Below, in pieces: positions 34,220 through 46,995 of a DNA stretch of 64,000 nt. This DNA is from Aristolochia californica (Eukaryota; Streptophyta; Magnoliopsida; Piperales; Aristolochiaceae). Position 1 is the stretch's first letter. Each line of letters starts with the position of its first letter. The position numbers and the translations under genes were made by a program. The notes beneath the pieces are model-generated. The model was not told where the DNA came from. It saw only the letters and a program-made list of their open reading frames with translations, and did not search any database. The stretch spans positions 3,988,708-4,052,707 of the forward strand of contig JARWKL010000007.1 in NCBI GenBank assembly GCA_029961685.1, in the 5' to 3' direction.

Positions 34220-35839
34220 ACGATACGCCGTTCCTCCGACGTACCGCAGCGGCCGTCCGTCGGGCTTCGGTTAACTCAGGTCGCCGTGCGCGCCCCCTCC
34301 TCTCGCGGTCCGTAGCGGCGAGTTCACCGAACTAGAGAGAATTTAAAAAGGAAGGAAGAATTGGAGCCAGCAAAGGAAGGCAAATTAGAGAGACTTCTGG
34401 TTTGGTCGAGTCATAATGAACTGTCATTTTGATTCGTTTTTTGTTTATTTATGGCTTCCTTCCCAATTCGGTAAAGAAAATTCACCAGAAATACGGTGAG
34501 ATTGGCTTAACACGAGATTCCTAAAAGACAGGTAGCGATATTATGATTAATTATTTTATTACCTATTTCTCTTATTTAAATACAATTTTAGCAGGGGAGT
34601 GACTGCCAATATCTAATTTCATTATTAAAAAAAAAAAAAAAAAAAAGAGAAAACAAAATCATTGTTATATAAAGCTACTGCCTCTACTTTCGGTCGGAGA
34701 AAGCACTTTCTTGACTCTGCCCAGAAGCGTCTCACATGAGTCTATCGGAAGACTCGCATCTCGTAAAACTCCGAAATGCTGGAGCCTTAGACGGTGGACC
34801 CGCTTGCTCGCCGCTCCAATAAAAAAGGCGCCTTACTTAGGGAAATATTTACAAGTTGATCGAGTGTGGGCCCGGCGATGAGGTAACCCGAGTTCCATGG
34901 CGTCAACGGGAGAGTCTGTTTTAAATCTTCGAGAAGGAGAAGTGCGTGACATGTACGCGACGGATGAAGTGTAGGTCCAGCTAAGCATACGGAGTCCTAC
35001 GTGGCCGGACCATCTTTGTTTATAAGTACCTCTTAAAACGGAATTATATGAAGAGACGGGATTCGTTTATGTGGACACAAAAAAATTGGTCATCAAGAGG
35101 TATGCCCATAATAAAATTAGCAAAAAAACCCCATGAAAGCAAGCACAATCTTAAATAAGGTTAATCATGGGTTTAGAGCGATTAATTAATTACGAATGTG
35201 AGCGTGGTAGACGTGTCGTGACGTAGCAATCTAGTCACTTGGGCCAAAAGACACATTAAACTTTGGCATGCAAAGTAGTAGGAAGATGATTAGGGAGAGA
35301 AGAGAGTGATTAGAAAGAAGAGGGAGAGGGGTGAAGGGGTTATCATGATGTGTCCATGACTTGGGACATAAAAATGACATTTTTTTCCTAAGGCACTATC
35401 ATATCTTATCAAATGAGTGAGGGGAAAGAGGGAGAGAAGAAAAGGCAAATATCCCCTGAGACATTGTCTGTAATAACTCAGAAACTCTCCTCTCTGTCCT
35501 GAGATGAGTTTAGAGAGAGATGAAATGACATGGTATTAACTAAAATATGCTACAGAATCAGATTATACACACTTAAAAGGTTGCATCAAAGAGAATTACA
35601 TTCATTTCATAAGGACCAAAGTGATGAAGCAATCAGACTAGGCTTTAGAGCATAAATATCAATAACTATAAACCCGATTTGATCACTTCTCTAAGATGGG
35701 ATATAGAAAAGGCCCTTGCCAGGAGAAAATGCAACACATGAGATGCCAAGGGAAGGTGAATGCATTACTCACACTCCATACATGAATCTTCCATTGTCGC
35801 ACTACTTCAAATGGCAATACAACTGTGTTTGATCTTACT
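34220..35839. other. Intergenic between DUF1685 and DCL genes
   Basis: 34220-34400 is the promoter and 5' UTR of the minus-strand DUF1685 gene. 34630-34646 is a poly-A run. 34650-35560 shows no coding signal. The remainder is the 3' flank of the DCL gene. Confidence 0.5.
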
Positions 35840-36390
35840 TCATTCTCCCCGTCTTCGACGCCTAAAATGTCTAAGAATGAAGGTATCAGCATAAAGGGGG
35901 TAATTCTTTTGAATGAGGCCTTTAATGCACTTCCAATATGAGAAATCAATCATCTCCCCATCCTTACGGACTATGAATAAACAACGTGAACTATCAAAGT
36001 CTGGATGATATCCAATCTGTAGAGCAGAAATGACGAATTAGCTACAATGTGTTATCACTTTCAGAATCAAAATGTTGTTTCTTTCTTTATTAGAAGAAGT
36101 ACCTGTTATGTTTTAAGAATTAAGATAGATAGTCTTGTCATAAAAAAAATGCCAAAAAAACTTTTAGAGTAAGAAAATTTAAACAATAATAATTCTAAAG
36201 CTCTGGGAAACAGCAATTAACCAAGACAATTCTTGGTCTCCTTTAACAAAAGCAAAGTACAAGAATGCACCAAATATAGATCACTTCCATCCTATTTTTT
36301 GACTTTGTAATGCTACTTGGGATTGGAATTCCTTGGTCTTCTTCAACTTTGTAATGATGCAGTATTCTTCTTTATTGCTAGTTTTTTTTT

Positions 36391-36430
<40 letters not shown>

Positions 36431-39400
36431 GTTTTTAGAAACTTATGGCAGCTACAACAGAAGACATGGGTGAACAATCTTGCCCCTCACTCTGCAAACA
36501 TCCTAGTGGACTGTGTTGCCAGCAATTGTGAGGATCAATAACAGCTTGTTGTGCAGCAGCCAGAAGCTATTCCAGCTTAGATTTCCCTTTTCACTCTGTA
36601 TCTTTTGTAATTTTTGTCCTTTCCTCTACGCAGCAAGGTTTTTTTAGCAGTGTTGTGTTCGTTGTAGTCCTTATTGTCTCCCTTTAATAAAATTTACTAT
36701 TACAAAAAAATATAGAAAATATGAAAATTTCCCCCATCGCTCACTCACTTATTAAGTAATCTTGAAAAATGGCATAATTACAGTCAGTCCTAATAAAGAT
36801 CAAAATATAAAACAAAATGTTTTCCCAAAAAGGTAAATCTTCATTAGTTTAATATTATCATCTGAGCAATCTAATTTAGCCAAATTTCTGGAGACCTTTC
36901 CTATATGAACATCAAACAAGAGGGGAACCCATAATTGAAACCATCCTATCATATATTACGTGGGAAAAGGAGTTGAAAGAGCTTGACTTTGACAAAAATC
37001 AACAGAAAATCAAGTTAAATTCTTCTTCTTTTTCTTCCTTTTTTTTTTCTTGTGCCAACTCTAGTAGCATAAGAAGTTATTCCAAGAAAAATACTCAAAC
37101 AGAAAGAAGAAGAAAAGATGTTTTGTCTAGTCACACTATTCAAATCTAATACAGTAGAGGACCTGTTCAACAAAGAAATTTCTTCACCTTGGTATATAAT
37201 TTTTCATGTAAATACCTTAAAATAGCTCATGTTGTTGTCTTGGACTATGAAGTTTGACACATAATTATGCTTATGCCTTGAGGAAGACCCTCACAAGCTC
37301 GGGACCCTCAAAAAGAAAAAATTACCTCAACAAAATTACAAATTCTAAAAGTCCCAAATCATTTTTTAGCAGTCGAGTTGATGGTCATAAATAACAGAAG
37401 AACATTCCTGAAAAGAAAAACCCCAAAAAAGTGTTGGACATGTTTTGAGCACTTCCAGCGAGGAAAACAATTTGGAGGCCATTTTGCAGTAAATGGCGTG
37501 ATATACTAAGAGAGGCTAATGAATTACATTACTCTTCATAAAATGGGACCACAAGGTCATAAGAATTATTCCTTTCTCTCCTTTCCCCTTTTAGGGGACT
37601 CTCCGTGCCTATACATTGTCACTCTATCTGTTTATCTGTTACTTTCTGTATATCCATTGTCAACTTTTTGAAGATTTTATAGTGATCATTACAAAAAGTT
37701 CTCAACACAAATGCCCATAAAAAGTTTTCACTGACATGCTTAGAGCCACCAAGCAGTAAGTATTCATGGTCTTATAGAATTCTATGAGCACCAATGGTAG
37801 TTTTTATAAGTATTCTCTGATGTGTTTCATAAAAAACTAAACCTCCTTTTTTTCTTGAATAGTTTTGGTTTTGTCTTTAATAGTTGACATAAAAAAATAT
37901 TCAATATTTAGACTCTGTCAAAGGTACTTATGAATCCTGACATGTATGTGGGTAGTTAATGAGAATGTGTGTGTGGGTTGTGAGAGAGATAGAGAGAGAG
38001 GAAAAGACTTACAGTGATGTAATCTAGTCCACATCCTATCTTTTTCTGAGCCTCTGGATGATATGGAAGCAACCTTTCCAGAATTGTTTTCTCATGTTCA
38101 GGACTTAGTTTGTCACCACTTGCATATCTGCAAAGATAGTTCATATGTGCTATAATATCTTTTTTTTCTTTTGAATCACACATTAAAAATACTAGCGGAG
38201 CAAGTAGGAAAACAAGAAAAGATACAGCAAATTATGTTCTCTGAAGTGGAAAGGCTACAATCAAACATATTCAAAGGCAGGGAAGAATCAGATTTAATTG
38301 ACATCATATGATGCTGAAATTGAACCAAATGTCAAATTGTGTTCAAGTATTTTTACTCAACCTAGAAATCTTCGGCTACTAGTATTTAGGGTCATTGATA
38401 AACAAACTAATTGGAAACTACCCTAAAAAACAACAAAATGGCCGTCACTCCTCAGTATTTACAATACAAATGCTTCATCAGTAATTGTGGATGAATGATC
38501 TCCAGTAGTAGAGCATATGAAGCTGTTGAAAGATAGTGATAAAAACTTCCAATAGCTGGACTTATGTTATCCACAACATTACAGTAGAACTTGTCTTCTA
38601 GTTTCATTAAGGTATTTGTGCATCTTTTGAGTGAACGATAGCCTCTAATACACACTAAGCAATATCAAGAGATATATGGCATACTGGATCCTTCCATTTT
38701 CTTTCTTATTTGTGAAAACGTCACTTAACTAAGCCAATAGTCATCCTGAAAGAAAGATTGAAATTGACACCATGCCTGCATGTAAGAGTTTCATCATGGT
38801 AGCACAATTCTTGAAGTCCTCTAAATCATAGCTTTTCTCATCCTTTTGGTGGTATGTTTGAGATCATAAACATCGTCGTTTACAGCCATCCCCACCTCCT
38901 CACCAAACGCAACGTGCCCAAGAAATGGAATTGATACTTCATCGAGGCCACCTTCTCAATCACTGAAATTTACGCCAAGCATTCAGCCGACCACTAGTTG
39001 AGAGTAAGTACCAGACAACCTCTGAACAGCGAAACCGATCAATCTGGATATAAACAGCAGGTGCCCCTGTCACTACTTTAGGTAGTCTAAGAACGAATTG
39101 CCACAAGCTTCATTCGACACATTGACAGAATTGACATTCAGAATTGTCGAAACAGCAAAGTTCTAGAGGAAGGAGCGTGTAACAATACCACTAGGAGTCC
39201 AGTGATTCAGCCATAAACGCTACTAGAAGATAATTGACTTACCGGCCAGAGTGAAGAATCATTCTAACAAATCCTACTAACGGAACAGTGTCCTCCAAAA
39301 TTTGGTCTTCCCAATCGACGCACTCGTTCTTGTTCGATTTATAACTGCCCTTGTCTTCTTCGGCCCTAAAACCCGCCTTCGTCAAGGCATCTCCATCGTC

Positions 39401-39604
39401 CGGCCCCGACACCAACGGCTTCCTCAGCAAGCTTGGTTCCGGGGGTTCTTGCGCCCTGGACCACGCACCTTCAGGTCCGGTTCTAAGGGCATGGAAGCGG
39501 CTTAACCGTTGCAATTGAAAAGAATGTGAAACTGAACGAAGCGGGAGAACAAATGAGTTTCTAAAATGGAGAAACGGGGGTGAGACTGAAACAGAGAAGG
39601 CCAT
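35840..39604 (-). CDS. DCL: DCL-like plastid protein (DUF3223)
   Basis: Three minus-strand exons (39243-39604, 38013-38127, 35840-36016) join in frame to 217 residues, close to the 224 I recall for tomato DCL. The first 40 or so residues are Ser/Arg-rich and lack acids, as expected of a chloroplast transit peptide. The conserved DUF3223 core follows: YASGDKLSPEHEK, ERLLPYHPEAQKKIGCGLDY, IGYHPDFDSSRCLFIVRKDG, DFSYWKCIKGLI and NYPLYADTFILRHF. The family (DEFECTIVE CHLOROPLASTS AND LEAVES) is needed for plastid 4.5S rRNA maturation and chloroplast development. Which paralogue this is cannot be told from sequence alone. Both introns (1.1 and 2.0 kb) are AT-rich with no recognised element. Confidence 0.9.
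36395..36428 (+). repeat. (GA)n microsatellite
   Basis: Seventeen GA units in the second intron of the DCL gene. Confidence 0.95.
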
Positions 39605-40223
39605 GGGCGAGGTGGAAAAGAGTGCGGAATTCTGCCCTTTTTCAGACCATTTTTTCTCTGCTTCCCAGATTAACCGAAGGCTTCAAGATCGTTTTTCCCT
39701 CCCTTAGCACTAGGATCACCACTGCTACTATAACGGAGGAAAGGGAGGCGAGGCGATAAAGGTTTAGCTATCGTGGCCTTTCTGGATGATTGGATTGGAT
39801 GTCTTCCGATTACACGTAACCAAGGTTTTGGGAACAAGGGATCGGGGACCCAACTCGGCGCCGCCGATCCCGACTAATCTGCCTGTTAGAGTCACCACTT
39901 AACTTTTACCCAATAATTCGGTAAGAAATATAATTAAAAAAATAAAAAACAAAAATAACTAAAAATATATTTATTATTATATATAATATATTTTTATAAT
40001 TAGTTGAATACCGTAATGATTTTTAAGGCATACGCTTAGTGTGTTGTGGGTCTAAGTTCTTATTTGATAGGAAAAAATATAAATATAAACTCTAAATAGT
40101 ATAAGCATCGTGGTCTTTTTAATTGAAATTGATATTTGGCGTCGAATGATTCTAAGACTCGACTCACCTGATCCTTTCCTCATCTCAATCGTATAACCTT
40201 TTACGAGAGAGATTTTACTAATG
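39605..40223. other. DCL promoter and AT-rich flank
   Basis: 39605-39800 is the upstream region of the minus-strand DCL gene. 39830-39900 holds a short GC-rich block (ATCGGGGACCC and GGCGCCGCCGAT). 39930-40220 is AT-rich without coding signal. Confidence 0.4.
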
Positions 40224-40615
40224 TTAAATTTTTTAAAAAGATAAATATTTCACTAACTTGTTATAATTCGAGTATAATGAGTTTTTTTTATAATATAAGA
40301 AACAAGTAGAATCCAATTATAATTAATTACCCTTGTCCAGTTATACCCAAAGTTATACACTAAAATATAAGTCCTAAAACAATTAAATAATTCAGCATAA
40401 ATAAAAGACTAACATAACTAAAACACCTTTAAACTCTTTTGTGAGACCTCTTTCAGTGAACTCCTGTAAGACTCCACCATATGAAGTTTGGTTCTGTGAA
40501 ACTTCTTTATATGAGAAGCATATAAGAATCTTCTATATTTTCTCTTAAACACTCCCCTTTAAGTTAGAGTTTACAACTTCAACTTGTAATGAAAACGATT
40601 GTTGGTCTTCAATAT
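40224..40615 (-). mobile_element. LTR plus internal fragment, same family as 4707-7019
   Basis: 40224-40551 (328 bp) aligns along its length with the LTR at 4707-5043 in the same orientation and has TG..CA ends. It is followed by a matching piece of the polypurine-side interior (40552-40615, matching 5044-5108). The other LTR is missing. It is clearly more diverged than the pair at 4707-7019. Confidence 0.78.
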
Positions 40616-40622
40616 ACGTGAA

Positions 40623-40690
40623 CAAAATGATTAATTCAAGTTTTGCAATTTACAAGGGATTAACATGTTTGGCATTTATTGAGAATGTAA
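40623..40690 (+). repeat. 68-bp direct repeat, copy 1
   Basis: Begins CAAAATGATTAATTCAAG. It matches 42399-42466 with four base differences. The two copies flank a 1.7-kb segment that holds the telomere-type repeats. Confidence 0.9.
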
Positions 40691-40939
40691 AAATTCTCAA
40701 CAACATTCTCACACATTCCAAAATTAATTAAATTATTTTCACTACTGCATATACACTAAACAATGAGAACACACACACATCAAGTCCAAATTGACCGAAG
40801 ACCCCTGGTAGAGCCCCATATAACTTCGTTGTCACTATGAACTATACCTCGTCAGTGATGGGGGTGGGGTTTCGTTGGCTAATGGACGCCCGTGTAGGTG
40901 ACTCAACCTTGTTTGAATTGGACTAAGAACGCGTAATAA

Positions 40940-41520
40940 AACCTAAACCATAACCATCAAACCCTAAAGTGAAACCCTAAACCCTAAACCCGAAACCATA
41001 TATACCTCATACTTCCATACCCCGTTAGGCAACTTGTTCCCTAAATTAACCTGCTCGACCAAGAGATCGAGTATTTTTCTATCGTCTTCGAAGGTCCAAA
41101 TGTCATATGGTCGATCACTTGTTTGCCTTCTTGCAGCCATGTATAATCTAAATCCGAGACGGTCCTCATGGAAAAAACTTTATCGAAAAACCTTTACCTG
41201 TCATGGAAACACAAACCATAAAAAAAACCTAAACCATCAAAAAAAACCTAAACCATCAAACCCTAAACCCTATCACCTACTAAAACTCTAAACCCTAAAC
41301 ACTAATTCCAGAACTTAATACCTTAAAAGCCCTAAACCCTACACCTTAATTCCAAACCCTAAACCCAAAAAACCCTAGAGCTTAAAAACACAAAACCCCC
41401 AAAACCTTAAAACCCCTAAACCTCCTAAACCTTAAAAACCCTAATCCCTAAAATACCCTAAATCCTTAACCATAAACCCTAAACCCTAATTACATGACCC
41501 TTAAATACCAAGCAGCAAAC
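40940..41520 (+). repeat. Degenerate interstitial telomere-type repeats (CCCTAAA)
   Basis: Many AAACCCTAAACCCTAAAC-type heptamers occur, interspersed with altered forms (CCTTAAAA, CCATAAACC). This is the plant telomere repeat, here on the plus strand as the C-rich sequence. The array is broken rather than uniform, so it is old or a mixed origin is possible. Confidence 0.85.
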
Positions 41521-41699
41521 CCTAAAAATAATCCATACACGAATCAAGAATTTAGACTATAAATCGTAACCCTAAATCCCACAATAATGCACAAATAACC
41601 CCCAATTAGGCACTGAAAATAAATTTAAATCAAATAAAACACTAATTTAATGAAAAAAATTAGGGTTTAGGCATACCTTCTGAAATTTGGGGAAAACCG

Positions 41700-42260
41700 A
41701 AGCCGAAGGGTGAAATCGATGCCTAATCGAAGTAAAAATTAAGCAATCGATGCCCAAATGTCCAAAATCGAAGAAAATCGAAATGGAAATGGGGAAATCG
41801 AACGAAATTGAAAGATATTTTCAGGGGAAAGGAGAATAGCCAGAGAGAGAAGGGAGTGGGAGGCCGAAAGGGAGAAGAGAGGGAGAAGACAGAGAAGAAA
41901 GGGAGGTCGGGAGGGATAAGAGAGAGAGAAGCGACAAAGAGCGAGTCCGAAAGAAGAGAGGGAGTCACGGAGACGAGAGAGGGGGTGCGAGAGAGAGGAT
42001 GAGGCCGAGAGAAGACCGAGAGATGAGGCCGGAGACGAGAGGGAGCTGAGACGGTGGTCGGTGACGAAAATCCGATCGATTTTATGGCAGCAGCGACGTC
42101 GGGGGCGCAAGGAGACGAGAGAGGGAGTGCGGGAGAGAGGAAGAAAAAACGAGAAATGACAATGCGTGAGGGGGGGGGGGGGGGGTGGAGAGGAAAAAAC
42201 CGGCGTCGTGCGTCCTTCAACTCAAAGAAGATCAAACAAGGCCTTCTTCGAGATGATCAA
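41700..42260 (-). other. Strand-asymmetric purine/pyrimidine tract
   Basis: The plus strand is almost all purine (GAGAGAGAAGGG-type) from 41820 to 42140, and a run of G occurs near 42170-42185. On the minus strand this resembles a CT-rich 5' leader followed by ATCG-rich sequence and a donor-like AGAAG/GTATGCC near 41680. It may be a captured gene start; the two overlapping minus frames (41723-42235, 41739-42110) look like composition artefacts. Confidence 0.35.
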
Positions 42261-42398
42261 AATTAAACCGTAGATATGAAGGACCCCTTCATCCCCTGCA
42301 TCGAGATGAAGCTTCATCTGTGCTCCACTAACGACTTCAAGTGTTGAAGGACGTTATGCAGTTGAAGATCATCTCGTCCTTCGAGTTGACTAACCCCT

Positions 42399-42466
42399 CA
42401 AAATGATTAATTCAAGTTTTACAATTTACAGGGGATTACCATGTTTGGCATTTATTGAGAAAGTAA
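42399..42466 (+). repeat. 68-bp direct repeat, copy 2
   Basis: Partner of 40623-40690 (four differences). To its right the sequence passes into the malate dehydrogenase promoter. Confidence 0.9.
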
Positions 42467-42643
42467 ATTAGCGGAATACTAATTCCCATCAATTTACTGG
42501 AGATAACAAAAAATGAAGATTTTATATCTAGGAAGATTTTACTCTAAGTGAAGGTTATCTTAAAATGTTTTTCGCCCGTAACGGCGTGTAAGCTGAAGCG
42601 TAGCAAGAATATTCCGTTGTGACAGTTAACGCACTTGGACCCC

Positions 42644-42651
42644 CTTTATAG
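42644..42651 (+). promoter_or_regulatory. Possible TATA box of the malate dehydrogenase gene
   Basis: CTTTATAG lies about 2.0 kb upstream of the ATG and 155 bp upstream of the likely 5'-UTR donor (GTAAG at 42806). This fits a gene whose first exon is non-coding. Confidence 0.4.
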
Positions 42652-44659
42652 GAAACATTGACGGGTCCGTTGCGGTGAAGATTAAGGCAAAGTCAGTAAA
42701 CGCTTTAAAGCCGCTCTCCTGAGATTTAGATTACGGTACTATTCTTTTCTTCTTGCCCTAATTCGACATTGTCTTCTTCTTCAGTTTCGAGGGCAATATA
42801 ATCTAGTAAGATACCTCGTTTATTTTCTTTGGTCATGGTGAATATTATGACTTCTCTTTGAGCTGCTTATGTGATTTTGTATCCTGTCGTTGTGGTTAGA
42901 TAGCCGAGCAGCTTGAATTTCTCTATCTTGCTAGAAGTTGGTAGGTTCAGATCCGGAATTTGTAGGTTTTCGTTGTTTCTATAGGTGATTGCGGCTACAT
43001 GTGTGATCTTGTCTCTCGTCTTCCTCTTAGAGGTCTTGTTTGTTCAGATCCGCAAGGATACGTGAATTGTCACTTTTATGCAGAAGATGAGATGTTTAGG
43101 AGATGCGAAGCTTTGCAGTACGAAATGAATTTTTCAATATGAGTGCCTGTAGTAATTCTTTGGTTATGTTTTTGGCTTGTTCTCGCTTTATCCTTGAGAC
43201 CGAGTCACCCGAAACAATTCAATAGAAATCTATTTTTTTGGTATTTTGTCTGGTTTAGATTTGTATCCCATTTGTCTGAAAAAATTGACTATAACTTAAT
43301 GAGGTTTTATAAATTTGATTTTTTTATCTTGTTCGAGATTCGACCTATGACACCTGCGTGTTTAGAGTTTTTACAATCCCATTTTCTGATTATTTGTTTG
43401 AGTCTGAAATTGATTGGCATTTTTGAAAACTGGATATTCTTTCTTGCACTAGAAGATAGGTTGCTGAAACCGAGGATGTATGTTTACTATATATGTATAT
43501 GTATGTATGTATTTATATATATAAGTATGTATATATACTTATTTATTTATTTATTTCTGTAGATCTGGATAAAATGGCGTTTTTAGTTTGTTATACCTTG
43601 CATCTGTTCTCATTTTCCAAATTGAAATCTCCATTGTTGTTCTTGTAGAATCCTCTCTCTCCCTCTCCCTCTCTCTCTCTCTCTCTCTGAACTTGTAGCT
43701 GATTTTGAAAACAAATTCTCTATTTCAAAATCCCCGAATTTCCCAAGCATTTGTGTAAGTCAGGGATTTTGTGAAAATGAATTTGCCTCTGACTTTACTA
43801 ATGACGGCCAAATTCACAAGTTTTGATTTAGTTATGATATTTAGTAGCTTCAGATTTTCACATTCTCAGAAGCCTGAGATTATTAGTAGGATCGAGTCAT
43901 GTTCAGAAAAGATAAAGAGAATATAGTTATTAACCTGGTTAAATGAGCGACCTGCTACTTAGATTCTACACTTATGTTGTATCTGTGGGTAACTGCTTAT
44001 ATTTTTTTCTTTTTGACATTGATATGTAATTATTTCATCAATTTCTCATTGCCTTCTTTGTTGACTTTATATTCTATGACAGTGAATTTGTTTGAGCTTG
44101 TGTTTCTGTTTGAGTACAATATCTCATGTAATATGAATTTGGTTATGTGAACTTATTCAGACCAATAGAGCTGAAATTCTTTAGACATTCATTGAGATTG
44201 AGCACCAAATTACCTTTATTTCTTATTGTAGATGCCACTTGTAGGATGTTATTTTATTTTTTCATTGTTACTAATATATTTTCTGTATGGATTCCAGAAA
44301 TTGTACACAACAATGCTCAAATTTGTCTTTTGTATTTCTAATTTGTTGTGTTTGATTTGGATGTTCTTTCTCTCAGGTTATTTGTATAAATTATATTAGA
44401 TTTATATAAAAATCAATGCTAGACGGATTGTGGGTTTTAATGAGGTTACCACAAAAATATTGTAGAATCCACTAGTTTCGTGATTGGAATCACAATAAGT
44501 GTCTTATATCAGTGGTTACTTTATTTCATTAGAGATGGATTCTTGACTGGTTGAACTGCTTTCGTCTTTTTTTGTCTGTTTGCATCTTAAATAACTCGTT
44601 TTTTTTTTTTTTTTTTTACAGACTGTATCCATATTCCTAATTCATCTGCTGTAGAGAAA

Positions 44660-45898
44660 ATGGCCGCAACTACAGCAATTACCTTTGCTATTGGGCCGGT
44701 CACTTCCCATGCTTCCAAGGCCTCAGGGGCGAAGCTCAAACCCCATGAAATGAGGTGCAGCTCAACCAACTATTTGAGGAATTTCAGTGGACTTAAAGCA
44801 GCAACAAGTGTGAACTGTGAATCAGAGATGTCCTTCTTGGGAAAGGAGAGCAGTGCTGCACTTCAACAATCTATTGTTGTAAAATCTGCAAAACAAAATC
44901 ATACATTTGACTATCATCTGCAACCTCGAGCCTCAGGTTTCAAAGTGGCCATTCTAGGTGCTGCCGGTGGGATTGGACAGCCCCTTGCTCTTCTGATCAA
45001 AATGTCACCTTTGGTTTCAGCTCTCCATCTTTATGATATTGCAAATGTTAAAGGTGTCGCTGCTGATCTCAGCCACTGCAATACGCCGTCTGAAGTCCTT
45101 GATTTTACTGGTCCTGGTGAATTAGGAAACTCATTGAAAGGAGTGGATGCTGTGGTCATCCCGGCTGGCGTTCCAAGAAAGCCTGGCATGACTCGCGATG
45201 ACCTTTTCAACATCAATGCTAACATAGTGAGGACCTTGGTCGAGGCAGTGGCAGATAATAGCCCTGATGCGTTCATCCATATCATTAGCAACCCTGTCAA
45301 TTCCACAGTGCCCATAGCAGCAGAGGTCCTCAAGAGGAAGGGTGTATATGACCCAAAGAAGCTTTTTGGTGTTACTACGCTGGATGTGGTTAGGGCCAAC
45401 ACTTTTGTTGCTAAGAAGAAGAACCTAAAGCTCATTGATGTGGATGTTCCTGTTGTGGGGGGCCATGCAGGAGTCACGATTCTGCCTTTACTGTCAAAGG
45501 CAAAACCATCTGTGAATTTTACTGATGAAGAAGTGGAAGAGCTTACTGTGAGGATTCAGAATGCTGGGACGGAGGTTGTGGAGGCCAAAGCAGGTGCAGG
45601 ATCAGCTACATTGTCTATGGCATATGCTGCAGCTAGATTTGTGGAATCTTCTCTGAGGGCATTGGATGGAGACGCAGACGTTTACGAGTGCTCATATGTC
45701 CAGTCTGATCTGACTGAGATTCCTTTCTTTGCATCCAGAGTGAAGTTAGGGAGGAAAGGGGTAGAAGCAATAATATCTGCCGATTTGCAAGGATTAACTG
45801 AATACGAGTCAAAAGCTCTGGAAGCAATGAAGCCAGAGCTGAAGGCGAGCATCGAAAAGGGTGTGGCTTTTGCTCAAAAGCAGGTGGCCTCTGTTTGA
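44660..45898 (+). CDS. Plastidial NAD-dependent malate dehydrogenase
   Basis: A 412-residue protein encoded in one exon. It interconverts malate and oxaloacetate with NAD in the plastid stroma. Residues 1 to about 80 are Ser/Ala-rich and basic, a transit peptide. The NAD-binding loop is [12 protein letters not shown] (96-107). Substrate arginines are R173, R179 and R245, and the catalytic pair is D242 and H269 (GGHAG). All line up with E. coli MDH by a constant offset of 92. The [12 protein letters not shown] substrate loop marks an NAD, not NADP, enzyme; the terminal extensions of NADP-MDH are absent. It matches Arabidopsis pdNAD-MDH (AT3G47520, about 403 residues), which also has a structural role with the FtsH12 import motor. 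The leader has an intron of about 1.8 kb (42806-44621) ending in a long T run and ACAG. Confidence 0.96.
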   Translation: MAATTAITFAIGPVTSHASKASGAKLKPHEMRCSSTNYLRNFSGLKAATSVNCESEMSFLGKESSAALQQSIVVKSAKQNHTFDYHLQPRASGFKVAILGAAGGIGQPLALLIKMSPLVSALHLYDIANVKGVAADLSHCNTPSEVLDFTGPGELGNSLKGVDAVVIPAGVPRKPGMTRDDLFNINANIVRTLVEAVADNSPDAFIHIISNPVNSTVPIAAEVLKRKGVYDPKKLFGVTTLDVVRANTFVAKKKNLKLIDVDVPVVGGHAGVTILPLLSKAKPSVNFTDEEVEELTVRIQNAGTEVVEAKAGAGSATLSMAYAAARFVESSLRALDGDADVYECSYVQSDLTEIPFFASRVKLGRKGVEAIISADLQGLTEYESKALEAMKPELKASIEKGVAFAQKQVASV

Positions 45899-46995
45899 GT
45901 TAAAACCCGTGTGTCATGCAACGTAGCGGGAGGATGAATAAGAAGAGGAGAAGAGGAGAAGATGAATAAGAAGAGGAGAAGCGCAGAGTTTGCCCATCGC
46001 TTTATCAGTCCCTCTAATTTTGTAGCTTAGAAAAGATATTTTCTTTTCTTTTTCACCCTGGTTCTTTCCTTTGGAAGATGCCTTTAATCAGAGAGAAAGA
46101 ATATGTTAAACGCCTTTGTGTTCCATTAACCATATGATCTCTCTTTACTTTTCTTATGCCATTTCGTCTTAATTATCAGTCCTATACTGTTGTTGTTGTT
46201 GTTGTTGTTTTTGTTCCCAATTTTTACTTTGTGAATGGAGTCTCCGTATGACAATACAGTGGAGCCTTTGTGTTACTGTCATAATCCAATGTTACAAGAT
46301 AGTTGTAAATGTTACAAGATAGTGGTAGGCTGAAAACACGGGCATTTTTATCCCAATAATATGAATCATAATTATAACATCTTTGATATATGAATTGTAG
46401 ATTTAATATTATTAAATATAAATTTTATAATTTTTAATTCATACAGTCGACAATATCGTAAATATAACATATTTGATATGCAAATTGTAGTTTAACATCA
46501 TTGGATACAAAATCTATAACGTCTTATTATATATAAATTATTTATTTATCTAGGTTTAAAAGGAGTCTAAGTACACATTTATTATTCATTTTCATTTAAT
46601 TCTGATTAATAACTATTTTTATAATATTTATTTAGCATGGTTTTTTATTATATAATATGCTCGACTATCTATTTACAATTATTTAAAATAATTTATTTAA
46701 TGTTTCATATTTTTTAAATTTCATTAAATACTAAAGTTTTCGTTTTTAATTTTTTGTTCTTCTCGTGGCATATTTTGGCTAGTTTGCTTGCAGATATTAT
46801 AGTCTCAGCGCGGAGGCGAGTGGCGAGCGTGGAAGTTATTCGGGGATCTTGGGGATCGGTGTCTCCCACCGCGGAGTGCAGAGTCGTTCTGAACCCAAGG
46901 TCGCTTTTGCTCTTCCATCCTCTCCTCTCCTCTCCTCTCCTTCGTTCATCTAGGGTTTTCTACAACACCCTTTTGTTTCCTCTGAATAACGACCG
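45899..46995. other. Malate dehydrogenase 3' UTR and HAKAI promoter
   Basis: A 21-bp unit GATGAATAAGAAGAGGAGAA is duplicated at about 45930-45985 in the 3' UTR. A (GTT)n run lies near 46187-46209. 46360-46520 holds two imperfect 60-bp AT-rich repeats. 46800-46995 is the likely HAKAI leader, with a CTCTCCTCTCC tract near 46920. Confidence 0.45.

Noticed and set aside
41723..42235. 170- and 123-codon minus-strand frames
   Set aside because: They are made of Ser/Pro/Leu/Arg runs from a polypyrimidine tract in overlapping frames; a composition artefact.
45031..45477. 148-codon minus frame antisense to malate dehydrogenase
   Set aside because: Antisense shadow of the conserved coding exon.
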